Positions 38,773 to 51,500 of a DNA stretch of 64,000 bases are shown piece by piece. Position 1 is the first letter of the stretch. Each line of letters opens with the position of its first letter. The DNA is from Clavelina lepadiformis (lineage: Eukaryota; Chordata; Ascidiacea; Aplousobranchia; Clavelinidae), in the NCBI RefSeq assembly GCF_947623445.1, contig NC_135246.1, positions 19,836,288 to 19,900,287 on the forward strand. The letters are read 5' to 3'. The notes beneath the pieces are model-generated. The model did not search any database. It had not been told where the DNA came from and saw only the letters and a program-made list of their open reading frames with translations. A program made the position numbers and the translations under genes.

Positions 38773-41700
38773 TTAGTTCTCTTCAGGAAGGCGGACAGGG
38801 ATATCATTTCTCGTTATAACCACACCGGACAGAATCTTCTCAGCGATTTGAGCTGCAAGCGGATCCGCCATTATTGTTGCCACGGCAACAACCACGTCAT
38901 TTTTGAGGTAATAAGCAGCAAATTTTCTTTCGTCCAGACTACCGGAAATTATTACGTCATTAAAACCTGCGCCATATCCTGTGTATCGAATGCTAGACCC
39001 AAATTGGACAGTCCAGAAGAAGGGGACAGACTTTATTGGTCTGCCGGAATGGTTCGTCGAAATCGCGGCGTGATACGGTCTCTTTGTCCGACGTAACGAC
39101 TCAGCAATGTCCATGGCTGCGATACGTCCGTGCGTGTGTGCCATTTGCCAATGTTGGACGTTAACTAATTCGCCGTCTTAAAAACAAGAGGAGTAGAAAA
39201 TAATAAATATTGTTCTGCTGTAGGTGTACACTAATGAGTTTATGGCGCGGTATATAATGTATAATATTATGTATAATGCATAATAAGCAAAATCAGGGAT
39301 GTTTTAACTTATAACGCAACATAATACGAATACAACACTTCAACAAACTTGACATAGGAGAGATAGAAAGCATTTCTTTACTTTAACTGCGTCACGTCAG
39401 CTCGCCCCATATAACATGAAAATAGCGAACGTATTTAATACAGCTCCAGTACACAAAACGACTGAATAGAGTTTACCTCTCCACGAAAAGGGAAATAGGG
39501 TGACGTCACCCAGAGCATAGACATGAGGAATCTTGGTCTGCATTCTGCCATCTACCGGAATGAACCCGCGCTCGTTCATACGAATCTCCGAACCCCTCAG
39601 GAATGACGTAGCTGGGGTGACACCTGCGCATTATTACGCAATAATATAGAAATTGTTTCGCAAAAAGTTATTTTGTTGTTTCTGGCAGAGTATCAATAAT
39701 CTCACATAACGTCAAACTGGTTAAGTCATCAGAGAAATGTCGGTTGAGAAATGTCCGCTTAACTCACCAATCCCAACAACAACCACTTCCGCTTCGATCT
39801 TTGTACCGTCTGATAGCTCCACCTCGCGGACATATCCAGTGTCACCATTGTCTCCGCTAAATAGACCTGTAACGCCCACTAGCGGATGAAATTTCACCCC
39901 TGCTTTCTCTTCGTGGATCTGCTGGATCACGTGACCGACCAGTTTCCCCAGAGATGACTCAAACGGAACCTGGCGTGAGAAAAATAAGTTTTACTTAAAC
40001 TTGGAATTTAGGCGTCTGACGCATGAACGTGAACACGAACGCATCTGACGCATAAACAAGAAGAATTCATTTCTTGTGATTGACGATTATAAACATCGCT
40101 TGAAGAGTTTTTGGTTAATTCAACAACATCTTCGACTGATTAAAGAAGCAGTAAAAGTTTATGAAATAAAATTAATAGTTTTACCGAAGACTTTTTTCCA
40201 CAAACGACGGCGATGGATGCAGAAATCTTCTTTGCTCCGAGGAAGGAGGCGACTTCCATCCCGATGAAGGAAGACCCAACAATGACAACTTTCTTGTCTG
40301 GAAAATAATTCAATCTTTCACAGGATGAAGATTATTTATTATTACAGTTGTATTATGATCTGTATCTGCGTTTAATATGATAAAGTCAAATGACACAAAA
40401 TATTGTGCGAAAGTGTTGTTTCAGACGGGGAAAGCACCACCGCCATTTGAAGTAGCCTTCAGTTATACCAAAAATGTAAAAGTTTCCAAGAATTTAAAAC
40501 GAAATAATATTCACAAAATTTACCGCGATAAAGTAATCTTTTACCTTTGCTGGCTTCGGCAATTGCGTTCGCGTCATCAGGTGTTCTTAAAACGAAGACA
40601 TTTTTCAAATTCCACCCAGGGATGGGTTCAAGGGTTCTGGGTTCACCTCCCGTCGCAATCACCAGGTCGTCATATTTCAACTGCTTGGAGGCTGTCCCAG
40701 GAATGGACTTCGACATTTTGACGCTCTTCGCGACAACGTCCACTTCGAGCACCTCCTGTGACGTAATAATTTATTTTGTAAGTTTAGTTTTCCTCGTTGT
40801 AAGCCATTGATTGTGTACAGCTGTATTTGCATTAACAAAGTCAATGGGGGATCATTTGGTCTGTGCATTAAGTGCAGCTTTCTTGATGTCTATGGTAGAG
40901 GTTAATCGGTGACAACTCATGCAACTGAATGCATCAGTTACGTCACAATGGTTAAGAGTAAAAGACAAAAGCTGAGTCAACAAAGTCTTTTTTGGAATCT
41001 TTTCAGTTCACAAATTCAATTGCCAAGGCATGGGAATGTATGTTGACAGTTTTGACAAAACATTATTAAGCTTCATCTAAACTTTAAAATTACGTGAAGT
41101 CCAACATTGTCACATACCACGTCATTGCGCAGTTCTATCCCAATCTTTTCATAATAATCCTGATCCGGTCTTAGATAAGCTGAAGATGGTGAGACATCTA
41201 GCGCTTTGCTTAGCTTTGGCCTATCGTACGGAGGGTGGCGTTCTTTGCTCAGTAGAATAACTCGACCGGTGAAGCCTTCTTTGCGCAGGGTCTCTGCGCA
41301 GGTTAAGGAGGATGGGCCTCCGCCTATTATGACGACATTGTGGTCTTCAGGATCTAGAAAAAAGTTTTACTGTGACAAAAATTTATCAATAAACGTAAAT
41401 CCAATATGTCACCTGGCAACGTGAAAGTTCTCAAACAGCATATACAGCATAGTATACAAAGTAAAAGCATACGATGTTCGAAGAGTGCCTATGTTCCGAA
41501 CTTGGAGTATTTAGGAGATGTTTGAGAGTTGAGATAAATGAGAGAATATTAATATTATCTATTTGTCTGGATCGCGACCAAACCCACAGAGACAATGACG
41601 AAGCAAAACGAACCTTCTTTTCTTCTTACCGTCATTTGCCGACGTCATGCACGATTTTTCGAGCAAGTCATTCCTCTTATTCTCAATCAAGTGTCGCTTT

Positions 41701-42204
41701 TTTGCACGAACTATGACGTCATCGTCTTGCACGGTGACCTGCGCGGGCACGATGGCTATATTACAGCGTAATGACGTCACAATCAACACTAGAAAGCATT
41801 CGAATGATTTTACCTGAAACAAGTGAAGACTATCAAGTCCGGGGAAGTCCTCAATGTCCCCGGTCTGGGTGTTGAAGCAGGCCCCATGCCAGGGGCACCT
41901 CACCTTATTGTTTGAAAGAACCCCCTTTATAAGAGGGGCGCCGTAGTGGGTGCATTTGTGCCCCATCGCGGTGAATTCACCGTTTCTGTGTCTGGGAATT
42001 CGACTTTGAATGTTAGCTGCTGTATTTGCAACTAAATATCAGCAACCAATCGGCTAGTGACACGTCATACCTGACTAGAAGACATTTTCCATCGCCACCT
42101 AACGTCACTTCCTTCATTTCCTCGTCATGTCCGCTTTTGAAATCTTGAACTTTGCACACAATTGATTCAATGAACTCGTCGTTATCTCCAGCCTTGGATT
42201 CCAT
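38773..42204 (-). CDS. AIFM3: AIFM3-like Rieske/FAD-dependent oxidoreductase
   Basis: AIFM3 (AIF-like) couples an N-terminal Rieske [2Fe-2S] domain to a pyridine nucleotide-disulfide reductase fold and is associated with mitochondria. Nine exons join in phase: 42071-42204, 41814-41991, 41630-41738, 41118-41353, 40545-40755, 40185-40297, 39768-39969, 39477-39623 and 38773-39176, giving 577 residues. Rieske ligands are C58, H60, C77 and H80 (CTHYG and CPWHG). The FAD-binding loop is GGGPSS at 151-156, the second nucleotide-binding loop VGSSFIGME at about 296-304, and YALGDV with HWQMAHTHGR matches the FAD-contacting C-terminal signature. The start chosen gives MESKAGD; human AIFM3 has an extra N-terminal segment (MGGCFSK) not seen here, so an upstream exon cannot be excluded. 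Confidence 0.96.
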
Positions 42205-45200
42205 GCCTTGGATGGAATTCAAATTAATCTCAACTCAACTAATATCTGCATAAAATAATGAATCATTCCAGCAGGCTTACGACCGCAGTTGAATGCAAAG
42301 CTACACCTATCTCACCAATCTACATGCAAATCTCTGTATTACCATGTATGCTCAGTGTCGTTTCAGCTGACACAATTGCAGCAGTTCGCTTGGGCCAGAA
42401 TGCAGAGGTTTATAAACAATTAAGTAGCTTGCTAACGATGACGAATCAATTCAGAAATTCTTGATCCTTTTCAGCGCAAAACGGCGTGTGGAGTCACGCC
42501 CATACTAAAACCAGCAAAATATGTCTTTGATGCAAAGCTCCAGCTATTTACGCAATGACTCGAGACAACCACTCAATTATTCGCGACGAGATGCTTTTAT
42601 AACAGTCGTTGAACATAATGTCATCTCCTGTATAGTGACGTCATACTACAGCAAGCTGAAACTTTTTCCGGTGCGCGACTACCACGCATAGTCACGTTAT
42701 GAAAATATCATGGATATGTGGCGATGCTGACAATATAACTCGAGCGTGCAGGCGCGCGTTCCAAAGCGCTGTTAAAGCTGTCTTTGTAAACTAAATTGTT
42801 TCCTGATAACTCCGACGTGTTACAGGTGTTTCCACGCTTGAATGAATGGTGACAATCAACTTTAGATCTTATACAAAAAAACATCTCCATTATCTCCACA
42901 GACCATCATCCTAGTCCACCTCATACTTCAACATTGCGCTTGCGCAGACACCTTGACAATTATTTGATGAAACCACCACCAGAACTTAACCAGAACTCAA
43001 CCACCAGAACATCGCCGCCGGTCATTGAATAGCGAGTAATCCCTGTTATTTAGGGATGTTTTTGTTGTTGCGTCGATCAACGTCTTGCTGTGCGTAGTTA
43101 CGTAATCAACGTGAAAGATCGACCACGCAAACGTAAAAGCTCTAAAGAAGTTGGAGTAAAACAAACAGTAGAAGTAAAATACAACTGAGCAAACTGTTTT
43201 AACGACATTTGAGACTTATAACATCGCAAGCGTGTGTATAAACTCTAACTTACTGAAGCATCAGTTTGAAAGACAACTATATAAGAGCCCACCAGTTAAG
43301 ATTTTTGTTGCAGTGTTTAGAGTTATTCGGCGCTGGAAAAATGAAACCCCAAAGAAATCTCTTTATCGTTTTTTAAGGTTACTTTGCTGTCTACCGTACA
43401 AAGGTAACGCATTTGGTATCCAAATTTTTAGGTTGCACAAAGGTAACAGATAAGTCTGTTATACTCATTCAAGTCCTTTTTGAGATGACGGCTGCCACAA
43501 AAATTGGGCTTTCCTGAGTCCCTAATACAATGGCCCACAAGGCTACTTGAACCATTTAATGAAACAAAAACAACTTAAACTGCTGGATGTCTCCTACAAT
43601 ACTCGTTCCTGAGCCAAAGTCATAAAAGCACGTCCGCGTCCCAGCCAGCCACAATCTTAATCCAACCATCCACCCTTTGCACGCCGTCGAACCAATCAAC
43701 CGAGGGAGGAAGTGAAGTCAAAAGTCGTCAGCCTTAGATCCAAGAAAATTACAACATTCGCTGAAATGTTTTGTGTCCTTGGAAAAACCTAAAACATAAT
43801 TTCAAAGCCATGCACATCAACATTTTAATTATTTCCCGTTTCAACAGAAACGTCGACAAAATTTAAAGCCCTTGAGAATCGATTCTACATTCGCAACGCA
43901 AGTCGCTGGATTTGTGAATGTGAGAGTCCATTGTAAGTAGGACCCTGGACTAGAATGAGTTTGGTTGACAAAGAGGTTGCAAGTTAGATCAGGTCCGGTC
44001 GCTCTACTTCAGGACAGAGAAGAGCTTCGTCAGTCTCTAAACTTTGTTGCCGGGCTGTTTGTTGAAGCGATGTTCGGTAACAGCCACAGACTATTCCTGA
44101 ATGGAATTAAAAGGTCATTCAGGGTTGTGCGCCGCAAGTTTTGTTGAGATCACTGCGGCATGAACTTGTTTCAAAGTTGGCTGACGATTGATTTCTTCCA
44201 CACATTGTTGTGCATTGTTTAACCAACGTGCCCAATGCATCAGACATTGTTTTCATTTTCTACGTCACACAAGTGAATTGCAATAAACTGTCTTATGTTT
44301 TATCTTTGTTTTGTTATTGTTAACAAAGAATTAAATGAATTGATGACGAACACAGAAGCTCTGAAAGCGGCAACAGGAAATAGGGATTATTCAACAGGGA
44401 TGAGCGGATTGCGTAACTTGGCGAATCCGCATTGTTGTAGATATTGGCAGGTTGCTTTGTTGTCGAGACAGAGCTATGTGCCAGAGCAGGGCTGCTGTGT
44501 ACGAGCTCTGCCAGTTAGCAATCTCGGGTAATGAAAGAACCGACTGTTTGTAGTTAAAACTTTTATCGGTGTTTTGTGACGTCTTGATAAAATGATGATG
44601 CAATGTACTGTGACATCATCAGAGCTTGCGTCAACCTGCAATTCCAGATCTGCAGCGAAAGCTTTTTAAGTTTATCTCAGATAAGACTTGACGAATGTGT
44701 AAAAGTTTGTTGGAGCTTACAAATTGTTCTACATGTGCACCGGATGGAAAGACAGTGTTGGCGTAAAAAACGTAGCTATCTGGTGCACGCACAGGCGCAT
44801 AATGTAGTCATCGTAGCTTGTGTGCAAGTCACATGGCAAAAGGCATATCCGTGTTTGCCTTTTGTTGCCTATTGGTGCACACCAGTCTTTGAAAATTACG
44901 TCCTCCAGTGCACAAAAAACTTTCATTTAATACCGGACATGAGCCCAGCGAGTAAATTACATGCTCATTGTGTACTCTGCTTGTATCGCGCTCAAAGTGC
45001 CCATACTGCCCATAGCACACGTTAGTGGACATAAATCACCTTGTCGGATAGAGAGCATGCAGTGCTCGAACACAATTTGTAGGCGTCGGTTTACCACGAG
45101 TTGAACTACTTCATTGCATAGGGCGCCTATATAGTATGTGATGGAGCTTCAAGTAGATTGCAAGAATCGAAGTTAATTACAAGATGCCGTGTTTTATAAC

Positions 45201-45577
45201 GACTTTTATAATTTCTTTTTTGAAAGCATAAAGTAGTATTGTGATGTCATACAAACGACACTTTCCATTGTTCCTATGGATCTGTCTTCATTTTATAGAA
45301 CTTGGTTCCGCCCAACAAAGTAGGTGCTCTCGCTGTCATAGATATCTTTCGGCATAGTATTTAAATTATAGGATGTCTATAAGTATCCAGCATACCAAAT
45401 GTGATAAAAATGTCCTAAAAAAATAACAAGTTTGATAATTAATTTATGAAAAAACTTGACGCGGTGTTATTAAAACATTTATTCTGCGCATAATTATGCG
45501 ATAAACATCCAAGTTCTCTTGCTTATTAGCATTTGGTTTCATTTTAGCATTAGACATCATACACTACACCAGTTTAG
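42205..45577. other. Intergenic region between divergent AIFM3 and PTPR
   Basis: The 3.4 kb lies upstream of AIFM3 (minus) and upstream of the first phosphatase exon that I could place (plus). It should hold both promoters and probably the unplaced 5' exons for the receptor's signal peptide and ectodomain. The open frames here, including a 140-codon one at 44603-45025, show no domain or signal peptide I can recognise. Confidence 0.5.
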
Positions 45578-48500
45578 AGATATCATAATCGGAACTATTG
45601 TGATGTCACAGATGGAACACAGACGACGGTCAGCAACGACATCTTCCATTTTGATCTGTATTGGATAATTCCTCTCTCATGCTTCTTCGTTTTGTTCGCC
45701 GTCTTCTTCTTTCTGCTCTCTATGAGGGAGCGCACAAGGTAGCATTATTGCGTCACAAAACTTTTACGAATGCCGCCACTCAGCAACAAGTTACCACTAA
45801 ATCACAATTTAGTTAAATTCTTTTAAAATTATTTCATGGAAATATTTGAAACAAAACCAGATATAACGCGGTGATTTGCGATTCTAGAATGAATGCACAT
45901 CGCGGAATGACGAAACTAATGGAAGAGAATCTTGCCATTATCAAAGGTTTCAGTCTTTTACCAATAAAGTTTAGTTTCTTTTCTATAATGACGACACAAT
46001 GGAACACGACGTCAGTGATATTATTTTTAGAGTTACGTAGCAAGCAGCATGATCCAAAGAACGGGACAGTCCCTGAAAACTACGGACGTCACGCGATGAG
46101 AGCGAGCCAGCTGAGGCAGGAGCTGAGAATTCTTCGCGATGAAGACAATCGGGGTTTTCTGGAACAGTTTACTCAGGAGCTCCCTCTAGCGTTGTCCAAC
46201 TTGTCAATGAGCAGTAACGCGGCGAAGAAGGAGGAGAATCTTTCCAAGAACAGGTTCAAGAACGTCATCCCTTGTAAGTAAATTTCAACTTTGACCCGCT
46301 CTATTGCCATGTTTACTCTACCCTCTGTTACGTCATTTGTGCCATTGTGTCGTGTTTGATACTTAATTGAGTATTTGTTTTAGACGACAAGACCCGCGTT
46401 AAACTCACACCGATTGATGACGACCCGAACTCAGACTACATAAACGCCAACTACATCGATGTGAGAATAACTTTATAGCGTTGCTAAGGTGTAGTGCGCG
46501 TGTGGGGGTTTTATTCTAACAGCTGTTACGTATGTGGGCAGAGTTATGACGTCCCAAAGAAGTACATCGCGACCCAAGGACCGAAAGCGAACACCATCAG
46601 CGATTTTTGGCGGATGGTCTGGCAGAGCGAGTGCGGGGTGATTGTGATGTTGGCAAACGTCATAGAGAATGGCAAGGTATAAAGTGCTGCTGTGCGATAA
46701 GAACATCTACTAACATCGTTATATGCCTCCTTCTATAATCCGGTGGAATTGTCGCAGTGTGTCGAATATGTTGATAAGTAGAAGAGTAAACTGCAGGAAT
46801 TTTGTGAAGTTATTTTAGAGAATGTGACTTTGACAGAGAAAGTGTGAGAAATACTGGCCTGAACCAAACCAACCAATCAACTACAACCAAATCAGAGTTT
46901 CACTGCTCAGCGAGGCAAAGTACGATGATTACGTCGTCAGGGGATTCACCCTTTCCAAGTTGGAAGAGGTAAACCGGAAGTGATATCATAAGCATTTACA
47001 GAAATATGCGGAAGCAGAATCATATTGCAACGTTATGATGACGTCACAACTTTGTTTATGGTTCGTATTTTTATCTATGAAATTGTGAGGTGGTGCAGAG
47101 AAATTCAGACTAACTAACTCCGGATTAAACTACGTCGAACTTACGTCACAAGAGCTCTTGGGATACTTCACAAATGGGTTATTGTATGGAATAAGCTCCA
47201 AAATGTAGAGTTTACAAATTAAAGATAACGCAGCTGGTAATGCGTCCTGTGCTGAAATGTACAGCAGCCAGCCTGGTCTGCTTAATTCGAGGTTAATTTC
47301 AGTCGACTTTCTGCGCACCGCTCCTTAACTTCACTCTGTAACGGTTTGAATCAAATTATACGTTTATCTTTCCATTTGTTCGCTAACAATCGAAATCAAT
47401 TTCAGGAGACGCGTCAGGTGGTTCAGCTCCAGTATCTGACTTGGCCTGACCACGGAGTACCCGCCCTGACCACCGGGATAATTCGCTTCAACGAAAGAGC
47501 ACGAAAATGTTTTAAAAAATCGCGATTACCTGGTCCCATCGTCGTCCACTGCAGGTGACGTTTCGATGACCTTTAACCTTTTCTTCGTTTGCGAATCCCA
47601 TGACATGCTTTTTCATTAAAGCGCTGGGGTTGGACGGACTGGAACCTTCATCGCATTCAATGTGCTAATGAGGGAACTGAACTACAAAGCCAGCGTCAAC
47701 GTCTATGAAACCGTTCTAAGTCTCAGGAAGCAGAGAATAGCGATGGTTCAAACAGCGGTAAATGATTCAATCTTGTAACTACTTGTTTGGCAGAGTTGAA
47801 CTTTCAAAGGTACCTAGTTACCTGGTTAAGGTTTTGTGAAAGTTTTTAAATTGACAAAGCTTTTTCTGGTATGTTTTTGTGGAAAGCCAAGAAAAAACTT
47901 TGTTGAAATAATGTCAATGTAATTATGAGTAAATTTTCAACCAAGAAATACAATTCATTAATATTAGAGTCACTTTGATGCATATTTGGATATCTTTATT
48001 CTAACAGCGCATGTGTTGACCCGACTTTAGCTGTTTTTTCATCTTTCGGTCCGCTTTTGCAGGATGGCTGCAAGCAATATGGACTCGCTCGTACGATTTT
48101 ATTCTGTTTAAATTTGACATATTTCCTTCACAGAGGCAATACATCTTCCTACATTATTTGATCACAGAAACACACGAACTTGGAAACAGCGATTATGACG
48201 TCAAAGATCTTATCACTAAGATGAAAACCTTAGAAAAGTATGGTCCAAAAAATTATCAATTTATTTTTACAAATTTGAATAATTAGGCGCTGTTACTAAA
48301 CTTGCACAAATGCCAACCTTGAACCCTGACAAATTCTCTTCTTTATGACGTCATTTCCTGTACAGGTTGAGCGGTGGCGGCAAGTCAGGATATGACGATG
48401 AATTCCAGAAATTGTGCAACCTTGACCCGGTAGAGGGCGCTAAGGAGATTGCAAATGAACCGGAAAATGCGACAAAGATTCCCTTATCAGGGGTTTTCCC

Positions 48501-49858
48501 CTGTGAATAACTTTTAATGCAAAGTTTTATACTCACGTGACATTCCCGTATAAATAAAATTTGTGTTTTGTTCTTAGACGATCACTCCCTTGTCTCAATG
48601 TTGCCGCTAGCGGATGGGACTCCATTGTTTTACAACGCCTCTTACGTGAAGGTTTGTGACGTAAGAAAGATGTTTGAAAGCGAATAGCAGACTTACCTCA
48701 AATGAGTTGTCATGTAGGCTTACTACGGAGATCGCTTCATCGCCGCCCAAGGACCTCTGCAAAGAACAAAGACAGACTTCTGGCATTGTGTCGTAAGCAA
48801 TGACGTACGTGTTATTGTATCGTTAACGTCATCAAATCAAGAAGAGGTATGACGTACTTAAAAGATATTGGTTGCTATTACTTAACAACATGTAATTCTA
48901 AATAACTGGAATGATTATGCCGTCACAAAGGAAAGCGTGGTTTGCCCTTATTGGCCTGAACGTGTTGATGAAGAAGTGACGTATGATCACGTGACACTCG
49001 TCATGGAAGAAGAAGAAAATATTTCCGACAATTTGATTCGTCGAAACTTCACAGCTTCCGCCGAGAAGCATGGCATTGTGAGATCATAATTAATCTTTTG
49101 CTGACAGAGTTGTGCTGTTTGTTGAAATATCAAAAATAATTGGTCTGAGATGTTGAAAAATTCTGCCCAGGGAAGTAAGTCGGTCATCCAGCTCGACTAC
49201 GATGGTTGGTCGGAGGATAGTGCGCCGTCTAACGGATCGGAAATTATCCAATTGATCGAATCAGCGCAAGAATTAATCAAAAGGCAAGGCGTCATGCTCG
49301 TGCATTGCAGGTAATTGAGCCAGATATATGCAGAGTGAACAGGAACGACACTTTGTGACGTCAAACATAAACTATTCCCAGTTTCCTTCTGATTTTAACC
49401 TCCAGTGTGAAACAAGAAGTAAAATATTTGTTACAGCGATGGCGTTAACCGCACGGGGGCGTTCTTGGCACTCACCAACCTGATCGAACGTGTCAAGTGC
49501 GAGCAGATGATTGACGTCATTAGGGCGGTAAAAGACCTACGGGACATGAGACCTAATATGGTCAAAAACGTGGCAAGTATTCTTTGATTAATCAGTGCTA
49601 TAAAGGATGAGATGGAAAAAATAACTATTCTTGGGTTATTCTGCATGAGACGACGGCATTTTACCGTCGAGCATAACAGGCATGACGTCGAGTCTACTCA
49701 ATGTCATCTTTGGAGTTTAGTGTTCGGCAAATTCTAAACAAGGACTTTATTTACAGGCTTTGTACCGCTACATCTACAAGACCATGGCCGACTACGTCAT
49801 CAGCCATGGACTCAACACAAATAGCGACAATCTTGAAGAAGTTCAAGTTGACACATAA
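45578..49858 (+). CDS. Receptor-type tyrosine phosphatase, tandem catalytic domains (5' partial)
   Basis: Sixteen exons, all phase-compatible, give 686 residues: 45578-45738, 45888-45946, 46031-46273, 46384-46460, 46542-46676, 46837-46968, 47406-47554, 47622-47757, 48134-48237, 48366-48502, 48578-48651, 48718-48846, 48931-49077, 49171-49310, 49437-49572 and 49757-49858. Exon 1 encodes a short ectodomain stretch and one membrane helix ([19 protein letters not shown]), then a basic stop-transfer. D1 has the WPD loop ([10 protein letters not shown]) and signature [10 protein letters not shown], so it should be active. D2 keeps [10 protein letters not shown] but its WPD loop is altered (DGWSEDSAP), typical of a weak or inactive second domain. 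Resemblance is to PTPRA/E and PTPRK/M classes; I cannot decide between them. A signal AATAAA follows at 50018-50023. The 5' exons were not found. Confidence 0.93.
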
Positions 49859-51500
49859 TTTATTACGTCACGTCCATTTGTGTAATGTATATTCTTGTAT
49901 AGTTCTGTTGTTTTTTCATTTTGTCAAAATCGTGATCATAATAACAATTTACGTCCATCAATGTAAAAAGAACTTTCTCTGATATTAAAAAACAAGATAC
50001 GTTAGTATGTGGCTAAAAATAAAAATGTACTAAAGTTTGTTGAAATATTTTACTTTTAAATTTCATCACCTTACTGCTTTCATATTGTCGTGTTTTGAGA
50101 TAATACACAGTTTATGTAAAAATTTATTTCTTGCTGTGTGGATGATATTCACTACGTCATCGGTTAATTCAGTTCAGTAAAGAAGCTTGTTTTCTCGATC
50201 AACGAAAAGTGAATCCTGGAGAGCAGAAGGAAATTCCAACCAAGTCGCTTTGTGACAACAACAAGTGCAGATTCCTCAGTTGCCTAAGACCTTGCAAGAG
50301 TCCTGTAAAGAATAAAACTTGATTTATTGCCAGAATAAACAAATGTTCTGCTTTTATTGTCTTCATATTGTTAAATGACCACATACCACATACAGACATC
50401 GATCAGCTAAATTGCTTAGCTGGATGATGATCAACTTTATCTTCCTATCCCATTATGACGTACAGACAGCAGTGCAACTTCAAATTATAGTTCGAGATGT
50501 GATGCAGTATGTGTAACATTTTACATCGCTGTAGATTGAGTTGCGGTTGCTTGTGGTTGAAGATGGTCAATGTTGGACACAATGTTGGCGAAATTGGTAA
50601 AATTAAATAAAACTTTATCACCGTATAGCCTACCTTAGCTTCCTTCAATTTCTTCGCCTACAATTATTTAAATGGCAGCAAAAAAGGTGACAATTGTCGA
50701 CGTGTGTAGCACTGCATTCTTTTGTGCGTCATAATTATGTGTCGTCGTGAGTGCAAGACTGACGTTTATTTGACGCAAAATGACGTAGGATTACATCAAC
50801 AGTCAGTGGGTTTGAGGCGCGTACACAAACCTATCTTGTAGTTATCATGGCAACATAGAAACCTCCAGCAACGCTCATGAAGTTTTTGTGTTGACGTGGT
50901 GTTAAGTCAATGCTGGTTTGTTCCCATTTTACTTTGTCTTTGTCTGCTTTTAGAATTCGCCGAATGCGCATTTATAAAATTAACAAACTTTTTTTATTAG
51001 AATTTTTGGGTTGGTAAAGTTTATTTATTTCAACATTATTTCTATGTGGTGGACTAATTGCCTTTAAAAGCGCCGCGAAAACGGCCCTTTAATTATGACG
51101 TTAGGGCGCGTCTTTTTGCTTTCAATTAGCGTTTTTAATTCATTGTTGTTTCGACATCGATAAAAAGGCCACGATTCAAGACTGTTGCTGTCGCAGTTAT
51201 TTGGACAAAATGACGCTCTTCCCTCATTTCGTGCGTAAATTACATGGAAAGCAAGTAAAAGTGTCAGAGATGGTAAAATAACCTTGACGCAAAATTGTAA
51301 AACCACCGTAAGTGGCATCCGTCGCTTGGTGGAGCTGTGTCAAGCTTATTTCACAATAGTTCGGTAGCTACAGCAATAAACTGTAAAGATAATTCTATTA
51401 GTTTATTATCACGTTAGGACCTTTTTAATTTTTCAAAAATTGACTGAACTTCTCAGAGGAGAAAATTGTCTGAATTCGATTTTAATCAAGTCGGTACAGT
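49859..51500. other. Spacer between PTPR and first BACK-MIF4G gene
   Basis: It contains the phosphatase 3' untranslated region and the promoter side of the next gene. A plus-strand open frame at about 50147-50323 has no Met but ends in a cysteine-rich run (C-x4-C-x4-C-x3-C); it could be an orphan exon. An AG at 51463-51464 precedes the next gene's start by about 36 bases. Confidence 0.5.

Noticed and set aside
33596-42204. An operon of AIFM3, PSMA2 and EPG5
   Set aside because: They share a strand, but spacing of 2.4 to 2.6 kb is far above the near-zero gaps of tunicate operons.
44603-45025. A 140-codon plus-strand frame as a separate gene or PTPR ectodomain
   Set aside because: No signal peptide, domain or phase-compatible splice sites to the transmembrane exon were found; composition looks like chance.
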